Positions 35,369 through 45,057 are shown, numbered from the stretch's first letter. The stretch is 64,000 nt of DNA from an uncultured Pelagibacteraceae bacterium (GCA_902610655.1 CACLWL010000004.1:28919-92918), one strand, 5' to 3'. Translations and numbers: made by a program. Notes: generated by a model not told the origin, from the letters alone.

Positions 35369-36145
35369 TTATGAAAATGGGGTACAAATAGACCTTTTTT
35401 TATCCTTAGTAATAAATTCAATTACCTCTTTGACTAATGGATTTTTGTGAAATGATCCATTTAATCTACTTATATTTTCGCTAATATTTTTAGTGGCGAA
35501 AATCTCCTTGTAGGCTTCACTTAAACCTAAAATATCCTTATTTTCAAATTTTGCTCTTCTCAAACCTATTAGATTTAATCCTTGCAATGAATTTCTATTT
35601 CCTGTTGATAATCCGTACGGAATAACATCGTGTAACACTCCTGTCATTCCTCCGATCATTGCCATTTTACCAATTCTTGTAAACTGTTGAACTGCAGAAT
35701 TTCCACCTATAACTACGTTATCTTCAATAATAGCGTGACCTCCTAAAGGCACATTGTTTGCTATAATGACATTGTTACCAACCTGGCAATCATGAGCTAT
35801 GTGAGACGAAATCATTAATAAACAATTATTTCCAATTACAGTTTTACCTCCACCGCCGATTGTTCCAGGATTTATTGTTACATATTCTCTTATCTTATTA
35901 TTATTACCTATAACTAAACTTGTTTCTTCACCACTATATTTTAAGTCTTGGGGATCATTAACTGAAACAAATGGATAAATTTTATTTCCTTTTCCAATTT
36001 TAGTATTTCCAGTAATGCTTACATGTGATTGAATTTCTGTATTTTCTCCAATTTCCACATTAGGACCTATGACGGTATACGGTCCAACTTTAACACTAGA
36101 ATGAACTTTTGCATTTTTATGAATTAAAGCTGTTTTGTCTATCAT
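35369..36145 (-). CDS. lpxA: UDP-N-acetylglucosamine acyltransferase
   Basis: LpxA adds the first 3-hydroxyacyl chain to UDP-GlcNAc, starting lipid A synthesis. It has 258 residues: a left-handed beta helix of hexapeptide repeats (IHKNAKVHSSVKVGPYTVIG and following) and a helical C-terminus. The catalytic histidine region is SSHIAHDCQVGNNVIIANN, with GLNLIGLRRAKF at the junction to the C-terminal domain. The start overlaps lpxD by four bases (ATGA). Confidence 0.97.
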   Translation of the reverse strand: MIDKTALIHKNAKVHSSVKVGPYTVIGPNVEIGENTEIQSHVSITGNTKIGKGNKIYPFVSVNDPQDLKYSGEETSLVIGNNNKIREYVTINPGTIGGGGKTVIGNNCLLMISSHIAHDCQVGNNVIIANNVPLGGHAIIEDNVVIGGNSAVQQFTRIGKMAMIGGMTGVLHDVIPYGLSTGNRNSLQGLNLIGLRRAKFENKDILGLSEAYKEIFATKNISENISRLNGSFHKNPLVKEVIEFITKDKKRSICTPFS

Positions 36146-37119
36146 TTATTATCTCTTATAAAAGTTTTTAAATCTTTTGCTGGATAACCCATTACTTTAG
36201 AATTATCAGGAATATTCTTTATAACTCCACTACCACCTCCTATTTGAACATTATTACCAATCTTAAGGTGCCCTGAAATACCTGCCTGACCTCCGACCAT
36301 AATATTATTGCCTAAAGTAGAACTTCCAGCAAAACCTACTTGTCCAGCAATAATACAGTTTTCACCAATTTTAACATTGTGGGCTATATGTATTTGATTA
36401 TCTAAATAGGTATTTTTCCCTATGATTGTATTTGAAAGAGAACCTCTATCTATTGTAGAACCGCAACCTATTTCAACATTATCCTCAATTATTACAATAC
36501 CTACTTGAGGATACCTAAAATTTGAGTTTTTATTCGGGAAAAAACCAAATCCTTTTTTTCCAATCACACAACCATCTAAAATATAAACATTATTTTTAAT
36601 AAATGAATTTCTAATAATAACATTTGATCCTATAGAACAATTGTCACCTATATTTACATTTTTTTCTATGATTGAATTATGACCAATTAGACAATTTGTG
36701 CCAATTTTTACATTCTCACCAATAAGAACATTTTTCCCAAATTTTACTTTATTTTTTAATTCCGTCTCATTAATATCTTGAACAGTATTATCATACTCAT
36801 CAGTTATAGAGTCTGGATAAAAAATTTTTGTTATTTGAGCAGTATGTAATAATACTTTATCAGTAATAATAGCCTTACAATTATTTGGTAAAAATGATTG
36901 AAAATTTTTAGAAGTTAGGCAATAAGAAGCATTAGTTTTTTTTGCTAAATCTAAATATTTTTTCGAATGAAAAAAAGTTATTTCATTTTTTTGAGATGAA
37001 TTAAGATCTTTAATATCTGTAATTTTATCATCTGGTAAATCTTTATTATTTAAATTAACCGTCTTAAGAAGAAGATTTATATTATGAGGTCCTGTATTTT
37101 TAAAAAATGGATTGTTCAT
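36142..37119 (-). CDS. lpxD: UDP-3-O-acylglucosamine N-acyltransferase
   Basis: LpxD adds the N-linked acyl chain in the third step of lipid A synthesis. An N-terminal uridine-binding domain (about 1-100) is followed by hexapeptide repeats (IGENVKIGTNCLIGHN and onward) and the catalytic-histidine segment NQIHIAHNVKIGENC. The frame is open to a TTG at 37137, but the ATG at 37119 (MNNPFFKNTGPHNINLL, 325 residues) is the better start. No clear Shine-Dalgarno precedes it. It follows fabZ; in most Proteobacteria lpxD comes before fabZ, so the pair is swapped here. Confidence 0.94.
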   Translation of the reverse strand: MNNPFFKNTGPHNINLLLKTVNLNNKDLPDDKITDIKDLNSSQKNEITFFHSKKYLDLAKKTNASYCLTSKNFQSFLPNNCKAIITDKVLLHTAQITKIFYPDSITDEYDNTVQDINETELKNKVKFGKNVLIGENVKIGTNCLIGHNSIIEKNVNIGDNCSIGSNVIIRNSFIKNNVYILDGCVIGKKGFGFFPNKNSNFRYPQVGIVIIEDNVEIGCGSTIDRGSLSNTIIGKNTYLDNQIHIAHNVKIGENCIIAGQVGFAGSSTLGNNIMVGGQAGISGHLKIGNNVQIGGGSGVIKNIPDNSKVMGYPAKDLKTFIRDNK

Positions 37120-37173
37120 TAATAAGCTTAATATCAAAACTTATTTCAAATGCTTATCAAGAATTATTGCTAA

Positions 37174-37623
37174 TTATTTCCTATCAACAATAGTGGCAGA
37201 CCACTGTGCATCGGCCATTTTTTTTCCCTCTACAAAAGCTTCACCTTTATATTTCCACACTCTTCCATGAGATCTGATAGCCTCTATATTTAACTCAAGC
37301 TTACAATCTGGAACTACGGGATTTCTAAACCTAGCTTTCTCCACACTCATTAAAAAGACTAGTTTATTTTCATATGTAGATTTATCTATACCTTGAGCAG
37401 TGAGAGCGGCGGCAGCTTGACCAAAAGCTTCAACAATTATAACACCTGGCATTACAGGCTGTCCAGGAAAATGACCTTGCAAATAAAAACTATTTTTTTT
37501 TACATTTACAATAGCTTTTGCAGATTTAAGATTTACAATATCTAATAGTTCATCAATAAGTAACATTGGTTCTCTATGCGGAAGTAAGTTTTTAATATCT
37601 TCTTTTGACAATTTATTTGACAT
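37174..37623 (-). CDS. fabZ: 3-hydroxyacyl-ACP dehydratase FabZ
   Basis: FabZ dehydrates 3-hydroxyacyl-ACP in fatty acid elongation and competes with the Lpx enzymes for the 3-hydroxyacyl pool. Hot-dog fold motifs are visible: LLPHREPMLLIDE, catalytic His in GHFPGQPVMPGV and catalytic Glu in VEAFGQAAAAL. I chose the ATG at 37623 (149 residues), one base after the ompH stop, over an upstream in-frame TTG at 37632 that would overlap ompH. Confidence 0.96.
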   Translation of the reverse strand: MSNKLSKEDIKNLLPHREPMLLIDELLDIVNLKSAKAIVNVKKNSFYLQGHFPGQPVMPGVIIVEAFGQAAAALTAQGIDKSTYENKLVFLMSVEKARFRNPVVPDCKLELNIEAIRSHGRVWKYKGEAFVEGKKMADAQWSATIVDRK

Positions 37624-37624
37624 A

Positions 37625-38149
37625 TTAATCAAATTTTATTTTAGAAATTTTTTCATCAACTATTTTCAGAATATTAGATGTTATATCTAATTCTTTTTTT
37701 CCCATAATGATATTTTTTTTTTGCACTATAATTGAAATATTATTTTTAGCCGCATAATCTCCAAGAATAGGTTTTATTTCATTTGAAAATTTAGCACTTG
37801 CTTGAAGTCTTTTTTTTGTTGTTTCTTGAATTATATTTTGCCTTTTTGACCTATATTCAGAAATTTCTTTTTTTAAACTTTCAAGCTTTTGTTTAAACTC
37901 ATTTTCACTAATTACATTTTGTTTTGAAATTAAATCTTGTTCTTGTTTTTTTAAATCTTCCTCTATTTTTTTAAATTTATTTATATTTGTTTGATTGTCT
38001 TTCGATATTTGTTGAATTATTTGTTTGCCTGCTTTAGATTCTTTCATTATTTTTTCCATATTTATATAAACAATTTGATCTGCAAATGTTTTTTCAAAAT
38101 AAAAAAAAATGAATAATGAATAAATAAGAAGTAATTTAACTAAATTCAT
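37625..38149 (-). CDS. OmpH/Skp family periplasmic chaperone
   Basis: This Skp-like holdase escorts unfolded outer-membrane proteins to the BAM complex. It has 174 residues: a signal peptide (about 1-23, MNLVKLLLIYSLFIFFYF, then KTFA), followed by VYINMEKIMKESKAGKQII, which matches the family's VD...VL..S..GK start, then a long lysine/glutamate-rich coiled coil (about 50-125) forming the tentacle arms, and a C-terminal strand region. Its ATG shares one base with the bamA stop, the standard bamA-skp arrangement. Confidence 0.9.
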   Translation of the reverse strand: MNLVKLLLIYSLFIFFYFEKTFADQIVYINMEKIMKESKAGKQIIQQISKDNQTNINKFKKIEEDLKKQEQDLISKQNVISENEFKQKLESLKKEISEYRSKRQNIIQETTKKRLQASAKFSNEIKPILGDYAAKNNISIIVQKKNIIMGKKELDITSNILKIVDEKISKIKFD

Positions 38150-40377
38150 TAAAAAGTTGTACCAATATTAAATCTTACAGTTTCAGTCTTGTCCGTGTCA
38201 GCTTTTGAAATTGGTTGGGCTATCGAGAAGTTCAATGGTCCCACAATAGTATACCAATCAACACCCAAACCTATTGAAGATCTTAGCTCTGAGCTGTCTA
38301 ATGAACTGTCATAATCAACTCCCCAGACATTAGCAGCATCAAAAAATAATTGAAAATCTATTTTCTCTAAATTTGCGCCAAATTCAGGAAGAGTTGTTGA
38401 TGCATTTAAAACTGCAGTATAATTTCCTCCAATATAATCACCAGAATCTTTTGGGCCTATTTTACCAGACTCAAAACCTCTTAATTTTCTTGATGGTATA
38501 TATAAACGTTTGGATACTCTTACATCTTCATCACCAATAGCATTAATAGCTGAACCTTGAATTGACAACCTGGTTACCATATCAGAGATTTGATTAAAAG
38601 TGGTAAACTCATAGCTGTTATAAAAGGCTGTATCCTCTGATATCAATGGTATCGATTGATTAAATCTACTTCGATGTCCTGATGTTGTTTGAAATCTTTG
38701 ATTTCTTTTATCAAGATCTAAATCATAAGCAAATGAAGTGTCGAAGTATTCTCCTTCTTGTTTTTTTAAATTTGCAGTAGCAGACTGATTTGTATCTAAT
38801 TTTTCATAGTATGTTCTTAATTTAGGAGAAAATCTAACATCATCATATTGCTCCCACGCGGAACCAAAACTAAAGCCTGTTTTACTTGTTTCATAACCAT
38901 AATCAGCAAATCTGTCAGTAACACTACTTTCAATAGATGCTATTAAAGATTTATCAGAATAATTCCAATTAGGGTTTACAACAGAAAAAGCACCTTTTAT
39001 AGTTTCGTCACTTATTCTTAGGTTTGTATCCAAAGATATATTTTTTCCTAAAAAATTATTTTCTTTTACACCGAATCCAATTGTACTACCTGAAGTACCT
39101 GTACCAGCTGATGCAAAAATTTCACCAGTAGGCTTTTCAGAAACAGTAATATTTAATACTTTTTTATCACCGTCCTCTGTAACTAGTTCATAGTCAACAT
39201 TTCCAAAAATGTTTAAAGATTTTAAGTTATTAATTGATTTTGACAGAAGTAGTTCATTAAAAGGATCGCCTTCATCAACTTCTAAATTGTCTCTTACCAC
39301 TTTTTCCTCTGTTATATTATTACCGAATACATTTACTTTCTTTAAATATCTTTTTTCAAACTCTTTAATTTCAAAAGTAAGTTCTAGCTCATTTTTGCTG
39401 ATAACTTTTTCTTTGAAAGATGCATTAATAAATTCATAATCATTTCTATAAGTAAGTTTATCCACTTCTTTAGCTATCTTGTTAAGTCTGTTTATAGAAT
39501 ATATTTCACCTTCTAATTTATTGAGTTTATCTTTTATTTTGACAAAATCATTTTCATTATAATCATTTGGTAAAACTAAAAAGCTTTTTGAAATTTTGAA
39601 CCTTGGTCCTGCATTAATATTGTATTGTAATTTAAAATTATTATTTTCAGTTAGTTCAATAGTACTATCATTGATTAAAACATTATAATGACCTTTATTT
39701 AGAAAATAGTTTTTCAACAATCTTTTATCAAGTGATATATACTCAGGATTAATAAATTTTCTATTAGTTATAAATTTCCAAAATCTAGTTTCCTCGCTTA
39801 TTATAATATTTCTAAGCAATCGATCTTTATAATATTTGTCACCCGTGAACTCAATTGATTTAATATAAGCTTTTTCACCAAGCACTACATCAAATATTAC
39901 ATTAACCGTATTATTTTGATTTTCAACTATTTGATCATTCACTGAAGAGAAATAATAACCAGAATTTTTTAATATTTTTTTGATTCTATCAATATCATTG
40001 GTTACAAAGTTTTCAACAAAAGGATTTTTATCTTTTAATAATAATTGTTTTTTTAAAATTTCAACTAACTCCTTTTTTTTAATTCCATTTATTTGAATTT
40101 CTTGGACAATTTTATTTTCAGTAACATCAATAGTTAAGGTGCCGTCAGATAAATTTAAGGAGATATCTGAAAAGAAATTCGTACTAAATAAATCTTTAAT
40201 AATTTGATTTAAATCATTCGATGTATAATCCTTACCTATTTTTATATCTGAAAAAACTAATATTGTTTCTTTCGTAATTCTTTCATTATTTATAATATTT
40301 ACTTTCTTAATAATTTCCGAATAGCTCTTTGAGGCTATAAGAAATGTAAATAGAAATGTAATTAAAATTTTATACAT
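38149..40377 (-). CDS. bamA: Outer membrane protein assembly factor BamA
   Basis: BamA is the core of the machine inserting beta-barrel proteins into the outer membrane. It has 742 residues: a signal peptide (about 1-20, ILITFLFTFLIASKSYS), POTRA repeats up to about residue 410 (for example FGNNITEEKVVRDNLEVDEG), then the 16-stranded barrel. The barrel contains the conserved loop-6 type motif RKLRGFESGKIGP and ends in phenylalanine (VRFNIGTTF), the usual outer-membrane signal. It overlaps dxr by eight bases; the rseP gene usual at this junction is absent. Confidence 0.96.
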   Translation of the reverse strand: MYKILITFLFTFLIASKSYSEIIKKVNIINNERITKETILVFSDIKIGKDYTSNDLNQIIKDLFSTNFFSDISLNLSDGTLTIDVTENKIVQEIQINGIKKKELVEILKKQLLLKDKNPFVENFVTNDIDRIKKILKNSGYYFSSVNDQIVENQNNTVNVIFDVVLGEKAYIKSIEFTGDKYYKDRLLRNIIISEETRFWKFITNRKFINPEYISLDKRLLKNYFLNKGHYNVLINDSTIELTENNNFKLQYNINAGPRFKISKSFLVLPNDYNENDFVKIKDKLNKLEGEIYSINRLNKIAKEVDKLTYRNDYEFINASFKEKVISKNELELTFEIKEFEKRYLKKVNVFGNNITEEKVVRDNLEVDEGDPFNELLLSKSINNLKSLNIFGNVDYELVTEDGDKKVLNITVSEKPTGEIFASAGTGTSGSTIGFGVKENNFLGKNISLDTNLRISDETIKGAFSVVNPNWNYSDKSLIASIESSVTDRFADYGYETSKTGFSFGSAWEQYDDVRFSPKLRTYYEKLDTNQSATANLKKQEGEYFDTSFAYDLDLDKRNQRFQTTSGHRSRFNQSIPLISEDTAFYNSYEFTTFNQISDMVTRLSIQGSAINAIGDEDVRVSKRLYIPSRKLRGFESGKIGPKDSGDYIGGNYTAVLNASTTLPEFGANLEKIDFQLFFDAANVWGVDYDSSLDSSELRSSIGLGVDWYTIVGPLNFSIAQPISKADTDKTETVRFNIGTTF

Positions 40378-41545
40378 TGTCTTCAGATTTTACACATAAA
40401 GTTTTGGTTTTCAATCGTACATATCTATTTAAACGTATAATTTGAGCTAAATTATTAGGTTTTTTTGTACTAAGAATTTTGAACTCTTTTAGTTTTAAAA
40501 TAGTCTTTAGTTTTTTTACAATATCAAGAAATTGAAGTTTATTTTTTAAAAATAAATCAACTAATTCATCATTAGCACTTACTAATACGGTTTCTAGTAG
40601 ACTGTTACTATTTTTAGAGAATAGATCTATAATTCTAAGAGATGGAAACTGTTTTGTATTTATTTTATTTAAATTTAAATTATTAATTTTTTTAATATCT
40701 AACTTTTCTGAGTAAATTTTCTCAGTTTCCGTGCTAAACAAAGAATTAAATATTGGGACTTTCATGTTTGTGTCATGAATTAATATTTTTGTTAAACCAT
40801 TTTTAAATTTAACTATTGCATGAACATATGAATCCGGATGAGAAAGAATTTTAATTTTTTTTATACTCAAATTAAAGAGTTTACTTGCCTCAATAATTTC
40901 AAAAACCTTATTTACCATAGTTGCTGAATCTACTGAAATTTTTTTTCCCATCTTCCATCTGGGATGTTTAACTGCATGGGCAGGTTTGACATATTTTAAA
41001 CTTTTTATTGTTTTATTAAAAAAAGGTCCCCCTGATGCAGTAATATATATTTCATCAATATCCTCATATTTATTATTTGCTAATGACCAAATTGAAAAAT
41101 GCTCTGAATCAACTGGAATAAATTTGGTTTTATTTTTTTTTAATTCTCTGTTAATCAAGCTCCAACCACAAATTACAGATTCTTTATTTGCAATTGCTAT
41201 GAGCTTCGTATGCTTTATTATCTCTATTGTAGGTTGCAAGCCTTCAAATCCACTTATAGAACTCATAACATAGTCAACTTTTTTAGAAAAAATCTTTTTA
41301 AAGCATTTGTAATTGTTAAATATTTTAATTTTTCTATTTTTCTTTTTAAAAAAATTAAATTTTTTAAAATTTGTTATTATTAAATATTTGGGTCTAAATA
41401 ATTTTATTTGCTTTGAAATTTCATTTATATTTTTATTTGTTGAAAGTAACTCAACGTTAAATTTTTTTTTATTATTTTTAATAATATCTAAAGTTTGCTT
41501 TCCTATAGAGCCTGTTGAACCGAGAATTACAATTTTTTTTTTCAT
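40370..41545 (-). CDS. dxr: 1-deoxy-D-xylulose 5-phosphate reductoisomerase
   Basis: Dxr makes 2-C-methylerythritol 4-phosphate, the committed MEP-pathway intermediate and substrate of the IspD half of IspDF. It has 391 residues. The NADPH-binding start VILGSTGSIGKQTLDII, IANKESVICGW, metal/substrate site PVDSEHFSIW, TASGGPFF, and HPRWKMGKKISVDSATMVNK are all intact. It is joined to cdsA by TAATG and overlaps bamA by eight bases. Confidence 0.97.
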   Translation of the reverse strand: MKKKIVILGSTGSIGKQTLDIIKNNKKKFNVELLSTNKNINEISKQIKLFRPKYLIITNFKKFNFFKKKNRKIKIFNNYKCFKKIFSKKVDYVMSSISGFEGLQPTIEIIKHTKLIAIANKESVICGWSLINRELKKNKTKFIPVDSEHFSIWSLANNKYEDIDEIYITASGGPFFNKTIKSLKYVKPAHAVKHPRWKMGKKISVDSATMVNKVFEIIEASKLFNLSIKKIKILSHPDSYVHAIVKFKNGLTKILIHDTNMKVPIFNSLFSTETEKIYSEKLDIKKINNLNLNKINTKQFPSLRIIDLFSKNSNSLLETVLVSANDELVDLFLKNKLQFLDIVKKLKTILKLKEFKILSTKKPNNLAQIIRLNRYVRLKTKTLCVKSEDNV

Positions 41546-42219
41546 TAAAAAATTAATATATAGGACTTAAATATTATATAAATAAACGGAAAAGCAAAAA
41601 TCATACCATCAATTCTATCAAGTAAACCTCCATGACCAGGTAAGATTTTTCCAGTATTTTTTATTTTAGATTTTCTTTTAAAATATGAAATACAAATATC
41701 TCCAAGTTGACTTATAGTTGAAATAACTATTGTAAGTAAAAAATTTTTTAAGGAAAGTTCTTTTGATGAAGTATTAATATTTGTAATTTTCGAAATATAA
41801 TCAAGATTATTAAAAAATAGTATTATAAATAATATCGCAAATATATACCCTCCTAATACACCAGAATAAGTTTTTTTTGGACTTATTTTTGTAAGTTTTG
41901 GTCCCTTAAAAAATTTACCAAATACATATCCCCCTATGTCAGTAAAAATACAAATAAAAAGTATCATAATAAAATATATGTAATCACCATACATTTCATT
42001 TCTCATGTAGTATGCACTGTAAAAAGAGAATATTAAAAATAATATACCAGGAATCTTATAATTTTTTTTTTTTGATATATAATTCCATTCATAAATTGCA
42101 ATTAATAAACAAATAAATATGAAAAAATTAAAAAAATAAGTTCCTTTTATTATAAAAAAAAGCACTAATGGAATTAAAATGATCGAACTAATTATTCTTT
42201 TTTGTAATTCGTTATTCAT
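41545..42219 (-). CDS. cdsA: Phosphatidate cytidylyltransferase
   Basis: CdsA makes CDP-diacylglycerol from phosphatidate and CTP at the inner membrane. It has 224 residues with about six hydrophobic helices, somewhat short for the family (270-285 in E. coli). The C-terminal signature is clear: KSKIKNTGKILPGHGGLLDR followed by IDGMIFAFPF. The segment FTDIGGYVFGKFFKGPKLTK and SPKKTYSGVLGG are also typical. It is linked by one-base overlaps to uppS and dxr. Confidence 0.94.
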   Translation of the reverse strand: MNNELQKRIISSIILIPLVLFFIIKGTYFFNFFIFICLLIAIYEWNYISKKKNYKIPGILFLIFSFYSAYYMRNEMYGDYIYFIMILFICIFTDIGGYVFGKFFKGPKLTKISPKKTYSGVLGGYIFAILFIILFFNNLDYISKITNINTSSKELSLKNFLLTIVISTISQLGDICISYFKRKSKIKNTGKILPGHGGLLDRIDGMIFAFPFIYIIFKSYILIF

Positions 42220-42893
42220 TAAATATTACCAAAATTTCTTTTAATTTTTCTAAAATTTTTAATTATTTTATTATAATCTCTTTCATTAAAATCAGGCCAC
42301 AATTTCTTTTCAAAAAAAATTTCAGCATAAGCTAACTGCCACAATAAAAAATTGCTTAATCGTTTTGTATTTCCAGTCCTAATTAGAAAATCTGGATCTG
42401 GTATATTTTTTGTTAATAAATTTTTACTTAAATTATTTATGCTTATTTTTTGTTTATTTTTGGCTAAATTTTTAAAAGCATTTATAAGTTCAAGTTTAGA
42501 TCCATAGTTTAGTGCTAGATTAATTTGTAAAGTTTTATTTTTAAATGTTTTTTTTTCAGATTTTATTAATAGTTTATTTAATTTTTTCGGAAATTTTTTA
42601 AAACCAATTATATTTAATTTTATATTTCGTTTATTTAGATCCTCGATTTTACTTTTAAGAAAGTTTTCTAATAAATTGAATAAATAATTAATCTCGCTTT
42701 TAGGCCTTTTCCAGTTTTCTGTGGAGAACGCAAATAATGTTAGATATTTAATATTATTTTTTATCGTTATATTAATAATTTTTTCAACTGTGATTAATCC
42801 TGCTTTATGACCTGCATTTCTTGAATTTTTATGTTTTAGTCCCCATCTACCATTACCATCCATTATGATGGCTACGTGATTTATTGGGTTCAT
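42219..42893 (-). CDS. uppS: Undecaprenyl diphosphate synthase
   Basis: UppS extends farnesyl diphosphate with cis-isoprene units to make the carrier lipid for peptidoglycan and O-antigen. It has 224 residues. The P-loop VAIIMDGNGRWG, AGHKAGL, TLFAFSTENWKRP and the C-terminal PDPDFLIRTGNTKRLSNFLL with LAYAEIFF are intact. A four-base ATGA overlap links it to frr. It consumes products of the MEP pathway encoded partly in this window. Confidence 0.97.
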   Translation of the reverse strand: MNPINHVAIIMDGNGRWGLKHKNSRNAGHKAGLITVEKIINITIKNNIKYLTLFAFSTENWKRPKSEINYLFNLLENFLKSKIEDLNKRNIKLNIIGFKKFPKKLNKLLIKSEKKTFKNKTLQINLALNYGSKLELINAFKNLAKNKQKISINNLSKNLLTKNIPDPDFLIRTGNTKRLSNFLLWQLAYAEIFFEKKLWPDFNERDYNKIIKNFRKIKRNFGNI

Positions 42894-43441
42894 ATTGTCA
42901 TTATTTCTTTTTCTTTTGAGGCAACTTTTTCATCTATAATTTTAATATGATCGTCTGTAGAGATCTGAACTTCTTTTTCAAATTTTTTTTCATCATCTTC
43001 GGAAATTTCTTTTTTTTTCAATGAATTTTTTAATTCATCGTTTGCTTCTCTTCTTATATTTCTAACAGAGACTTTGCATTTTTCACCCATTGATTTAATC
43101 ATTTTTTTCATTTCATTTCTTCGTTCCTCACTTAAATCTGGAATAGGTAATCTAATTAACTGTCCATCTATTTGTGGATTAAGTCCTAATTCAGACTTTT
43201 TAATTGCTGAATCAATTAATGAAACATTATTGAGATCCCAAACTTGTATGTTAATTGTTCTAGGTTCAGGCGTAGTTATTGTGCCTATTTGATTGATCGG
43301 CATTTTTTGTCCATATACATCAACTTTAACCAAGTCCAACATGCTGGCGTTTGCTCTCCCTGTTCTTAATGTTCCAAGTTCTTTATTAAAAACCTCTATA
43401 GTTTTGTCCATTTTTTGATTATAACTTTGAATATTGAACAT
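42890..43441 (-). CDS. frr: Ribosome recycling factor
   Basis: RRF splits the post-termination ribosome together with EF-G. It has 183 residues, the family standard. The start MDKTIEVFNKELGTLRTGRA, then MLDLVKVDVYGQKMPINQ, and the hinge region SEERRNEMKKMIKSMGEKCK are characteristic. Its ATG shares one base with the tsf stop. In most bacteria pyrH lies between tsf and frr; there is no room for it here. Confidence 0.97.
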   Translation of the reverse strand: MFNIQSYNQKMDKTIEVFNKELGTLRTGRANASMLDLVKVDVYGQKMPINQIGTITTPEPRTINIQVWDLNNVSLIDSAIKKSELGLNPQIDGQLIRLPIPDLSEERRNEMKKMIKSMGEKCKVSVRNIRREANDELKNSLKKKEISEDDEKKFEKEVQISTDDHIKIIDEKVASKEKEIMTI

Positions 43442-44292
43442 TATTCTCCAATCTTTAATCTATAAAAATCAACTATTTTAATGTCACTTATATTTAAACC
43501 TTTTATAATATCTTTTACCTTTTTTTTAGGTTCCATTACCCATGCTTGATTTAATAAACTATTATCCTCTTTAAATTTATTTAATTTACCCAAACTTATT
43601 TTTTTTACAATTTCCTCAGGCTTACCAGAGCTTTTAAGTTCTTCTATGATCAACTCTTCCTCTTTTTTTAATACTTTTTCATCTATATCTTCAGAAGTAA
43701 GAGCTAATGGATTTGATGCTGCAATATGCATTGCTAGTTGTTTGCCAAAGGCCTTAACCTTATCATCATTTTGTTTTGTATTAACGGATACGATTACAGC
43801 TAATTTCGAAAGATTATCTTTAACTACAGTATGAAGATAATTAAAATTCATGTTACCACTATTATTAAATGTTTTTGATCTTCCTAATGTAATTTTTTCA
43901 CCAATTTTAGCAATTACTCCAACAAGGTTTTCTTCAACAGTTTGATTGTTTTTCATTTTAGATTGTTTTAATAACTTAATATCTGATTTACATTTATTAT
44001 TAATTTCACTCAATTCTTTGACAAAATTAATAAAATCATCGTTCTTAGCAACAAAGTCTGTCTCACAGTTTACCTCTATTACTGAAGTAACATCATCATT
44101 TTCAGATAAAGCAACTACACCCTCATTAGCTTCTCTGGACATTTTTTTTGTTGCTTTAGAAATACCTTTTACCCTTAAAATTTCAGTAGCTTTTTGAAGA
44201 TCACCGTTGGCTTCATTAATTGCTGAACTACAATCTTTAAATCCAGCACCAGAACTCTGTCTAAGTTTTTTTATTTTATATATATAACTCAT
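43441..44292 (-). CDS. tsf: Elongation factor Ts
   Basis: EF-Ts exchanges GDP for GTP on EF-Tu. It has 283 residues. The N-terminal UBA-like domain ([20 protein letters not shown], then [15 protein letters not shown]) and the core region with [15 protein letters not shown] and [11 protein letters not shown] are clear. It follows rpsB after 24 bases, as in nearly all bacteria. Confidence 0.97.
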   Translation of the reverse strand: MSYIYKIKKLRQSSGAGFKDCSSAINEANGDLQKATEILRVKGISKATKKMSREANEGVVALSENDDVTSVIEVNCETDFVAKNDDFINFVKELSEINNKCKSDIKLLKQSKMKNNQTVEENLVGVIAKIGEKITLGRSKTFNNSGNMNFNYLHTVVKDNLSKLAVIVSVNTKQNDDKVKAFGKQLAMHIAASNPLALTSEDIDEKVLKKEEELIIEELKSSGKPEEIVKKISLGKLNKFKEDNSLLNQAWVMEPKKKVKDIIKGLNISDIKIVDFYRLKIGE

Positions 44293-44316
44293 TCTGATAA
44301 ATTTTTATAATTTGTT

Positions 44317-45057
44317 TTAATTAGTGGAACTTTTTTGATCTTTTTTATCTTTATCATCTTCAATCGTAGATACTTCTTTTTTGGCATTATCAATTGTCTC
44401 TTTTATAAGATTGCAATATAAATCTATTGATCTTCTTGCATCATCATTTCCGGGAACTGGAAAGTTGATACCATCAGGATTAGAATTAGTATCTAGTATT
44501 GCTATTATGGGAATATCTAGTTTGATCGATTCTTTGATAGCAAGGGATTCATAGTTGGTATCGATGATGAAGACCAAATCAGGAATTTTTTTCATTTTAC
44601 TTATTCCACCTAATGACCTTTGAAGCTTATCTCTTTGTATGCTCATTTTTAACAACTCTTTTTTGGTAAATCCTCTATTCTCAGATACTAAATCAAGATT
44701 AATTTTTTCTAATTTTTTAATTGAATTCGATATAGTTCCCCAATTTGTGAGCATACCTCCTAGCCATCTATAATTTACATAGTATTGATCGGTATCTTTA
44801 GCTAAATCAGATATAGCTTCGGAGGCTTGTTTTTTGGTTGAGATAAATAGAATTTTTCCATTATTTTTTACTGTTTGAAATATTTTTTCTAGAGCAACAT
44901 TTATAAGTTCTAAAGTCTGAGTAAGGTCAATAATGTGTATCGAGTCTCTTTTTCCAAAAATATATTTTTTCATCTTTGGGTTCCATCTAAGTGTTTTGTG
45001 ACCTAAGTGGACTCCAGCTTCTAAAAGTTGTTGTATTGTTATTGATGGTATTTTCAT
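44317..45057 (-). CDS. rpsB: 30S ribosomal protein S2
   Basis: S2 binds the body-head junction of the 30S subunit. It has 246 residues. MKIPSITIQQLLEAGVHLGH, KTLRWNPKMKKYIFGKRDSI, YYVNYRWLGGMLTNW and the C-terminal PVPGNDDARRSIDLYCNL are family signatures. A charged tail (KKEVSTIEDDKDKKDQKSS) ends the protein. It has its own promoter/leader, described separately, and may feed back on that leader as S2 does in other bacteria. Confidence 0.98.
   Translation of the reverse strand: MKIPSITIQQLLEAGVHLGHKTLRWNPKMKKYIFGKRDSIHIIDLTQTLELINVALEKIFQTVKNNGKILFISTKKQASEAISDLAKDTDQYYVNYRWLGGMLTNWGTISNSIKKLEKINLDLVSENRGFTKKELLKMSIQRDKLQRSLGGISKMKKIPDLVFIIDTNYESLAIKESIKLDIPIIAILDTNSNPDGINFPVPGNDDARRSIDLYCNLIKETIDNAKKEVSTIEDDKDKKDQKSSTN

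Noticed and set aside
35368..35421. lpxI starting at a TTG within lpxA
   Set aside because: The extra 18 residues do not resemble the family, and an ATG one base after the lpxA stop gives the expected N-terminus.
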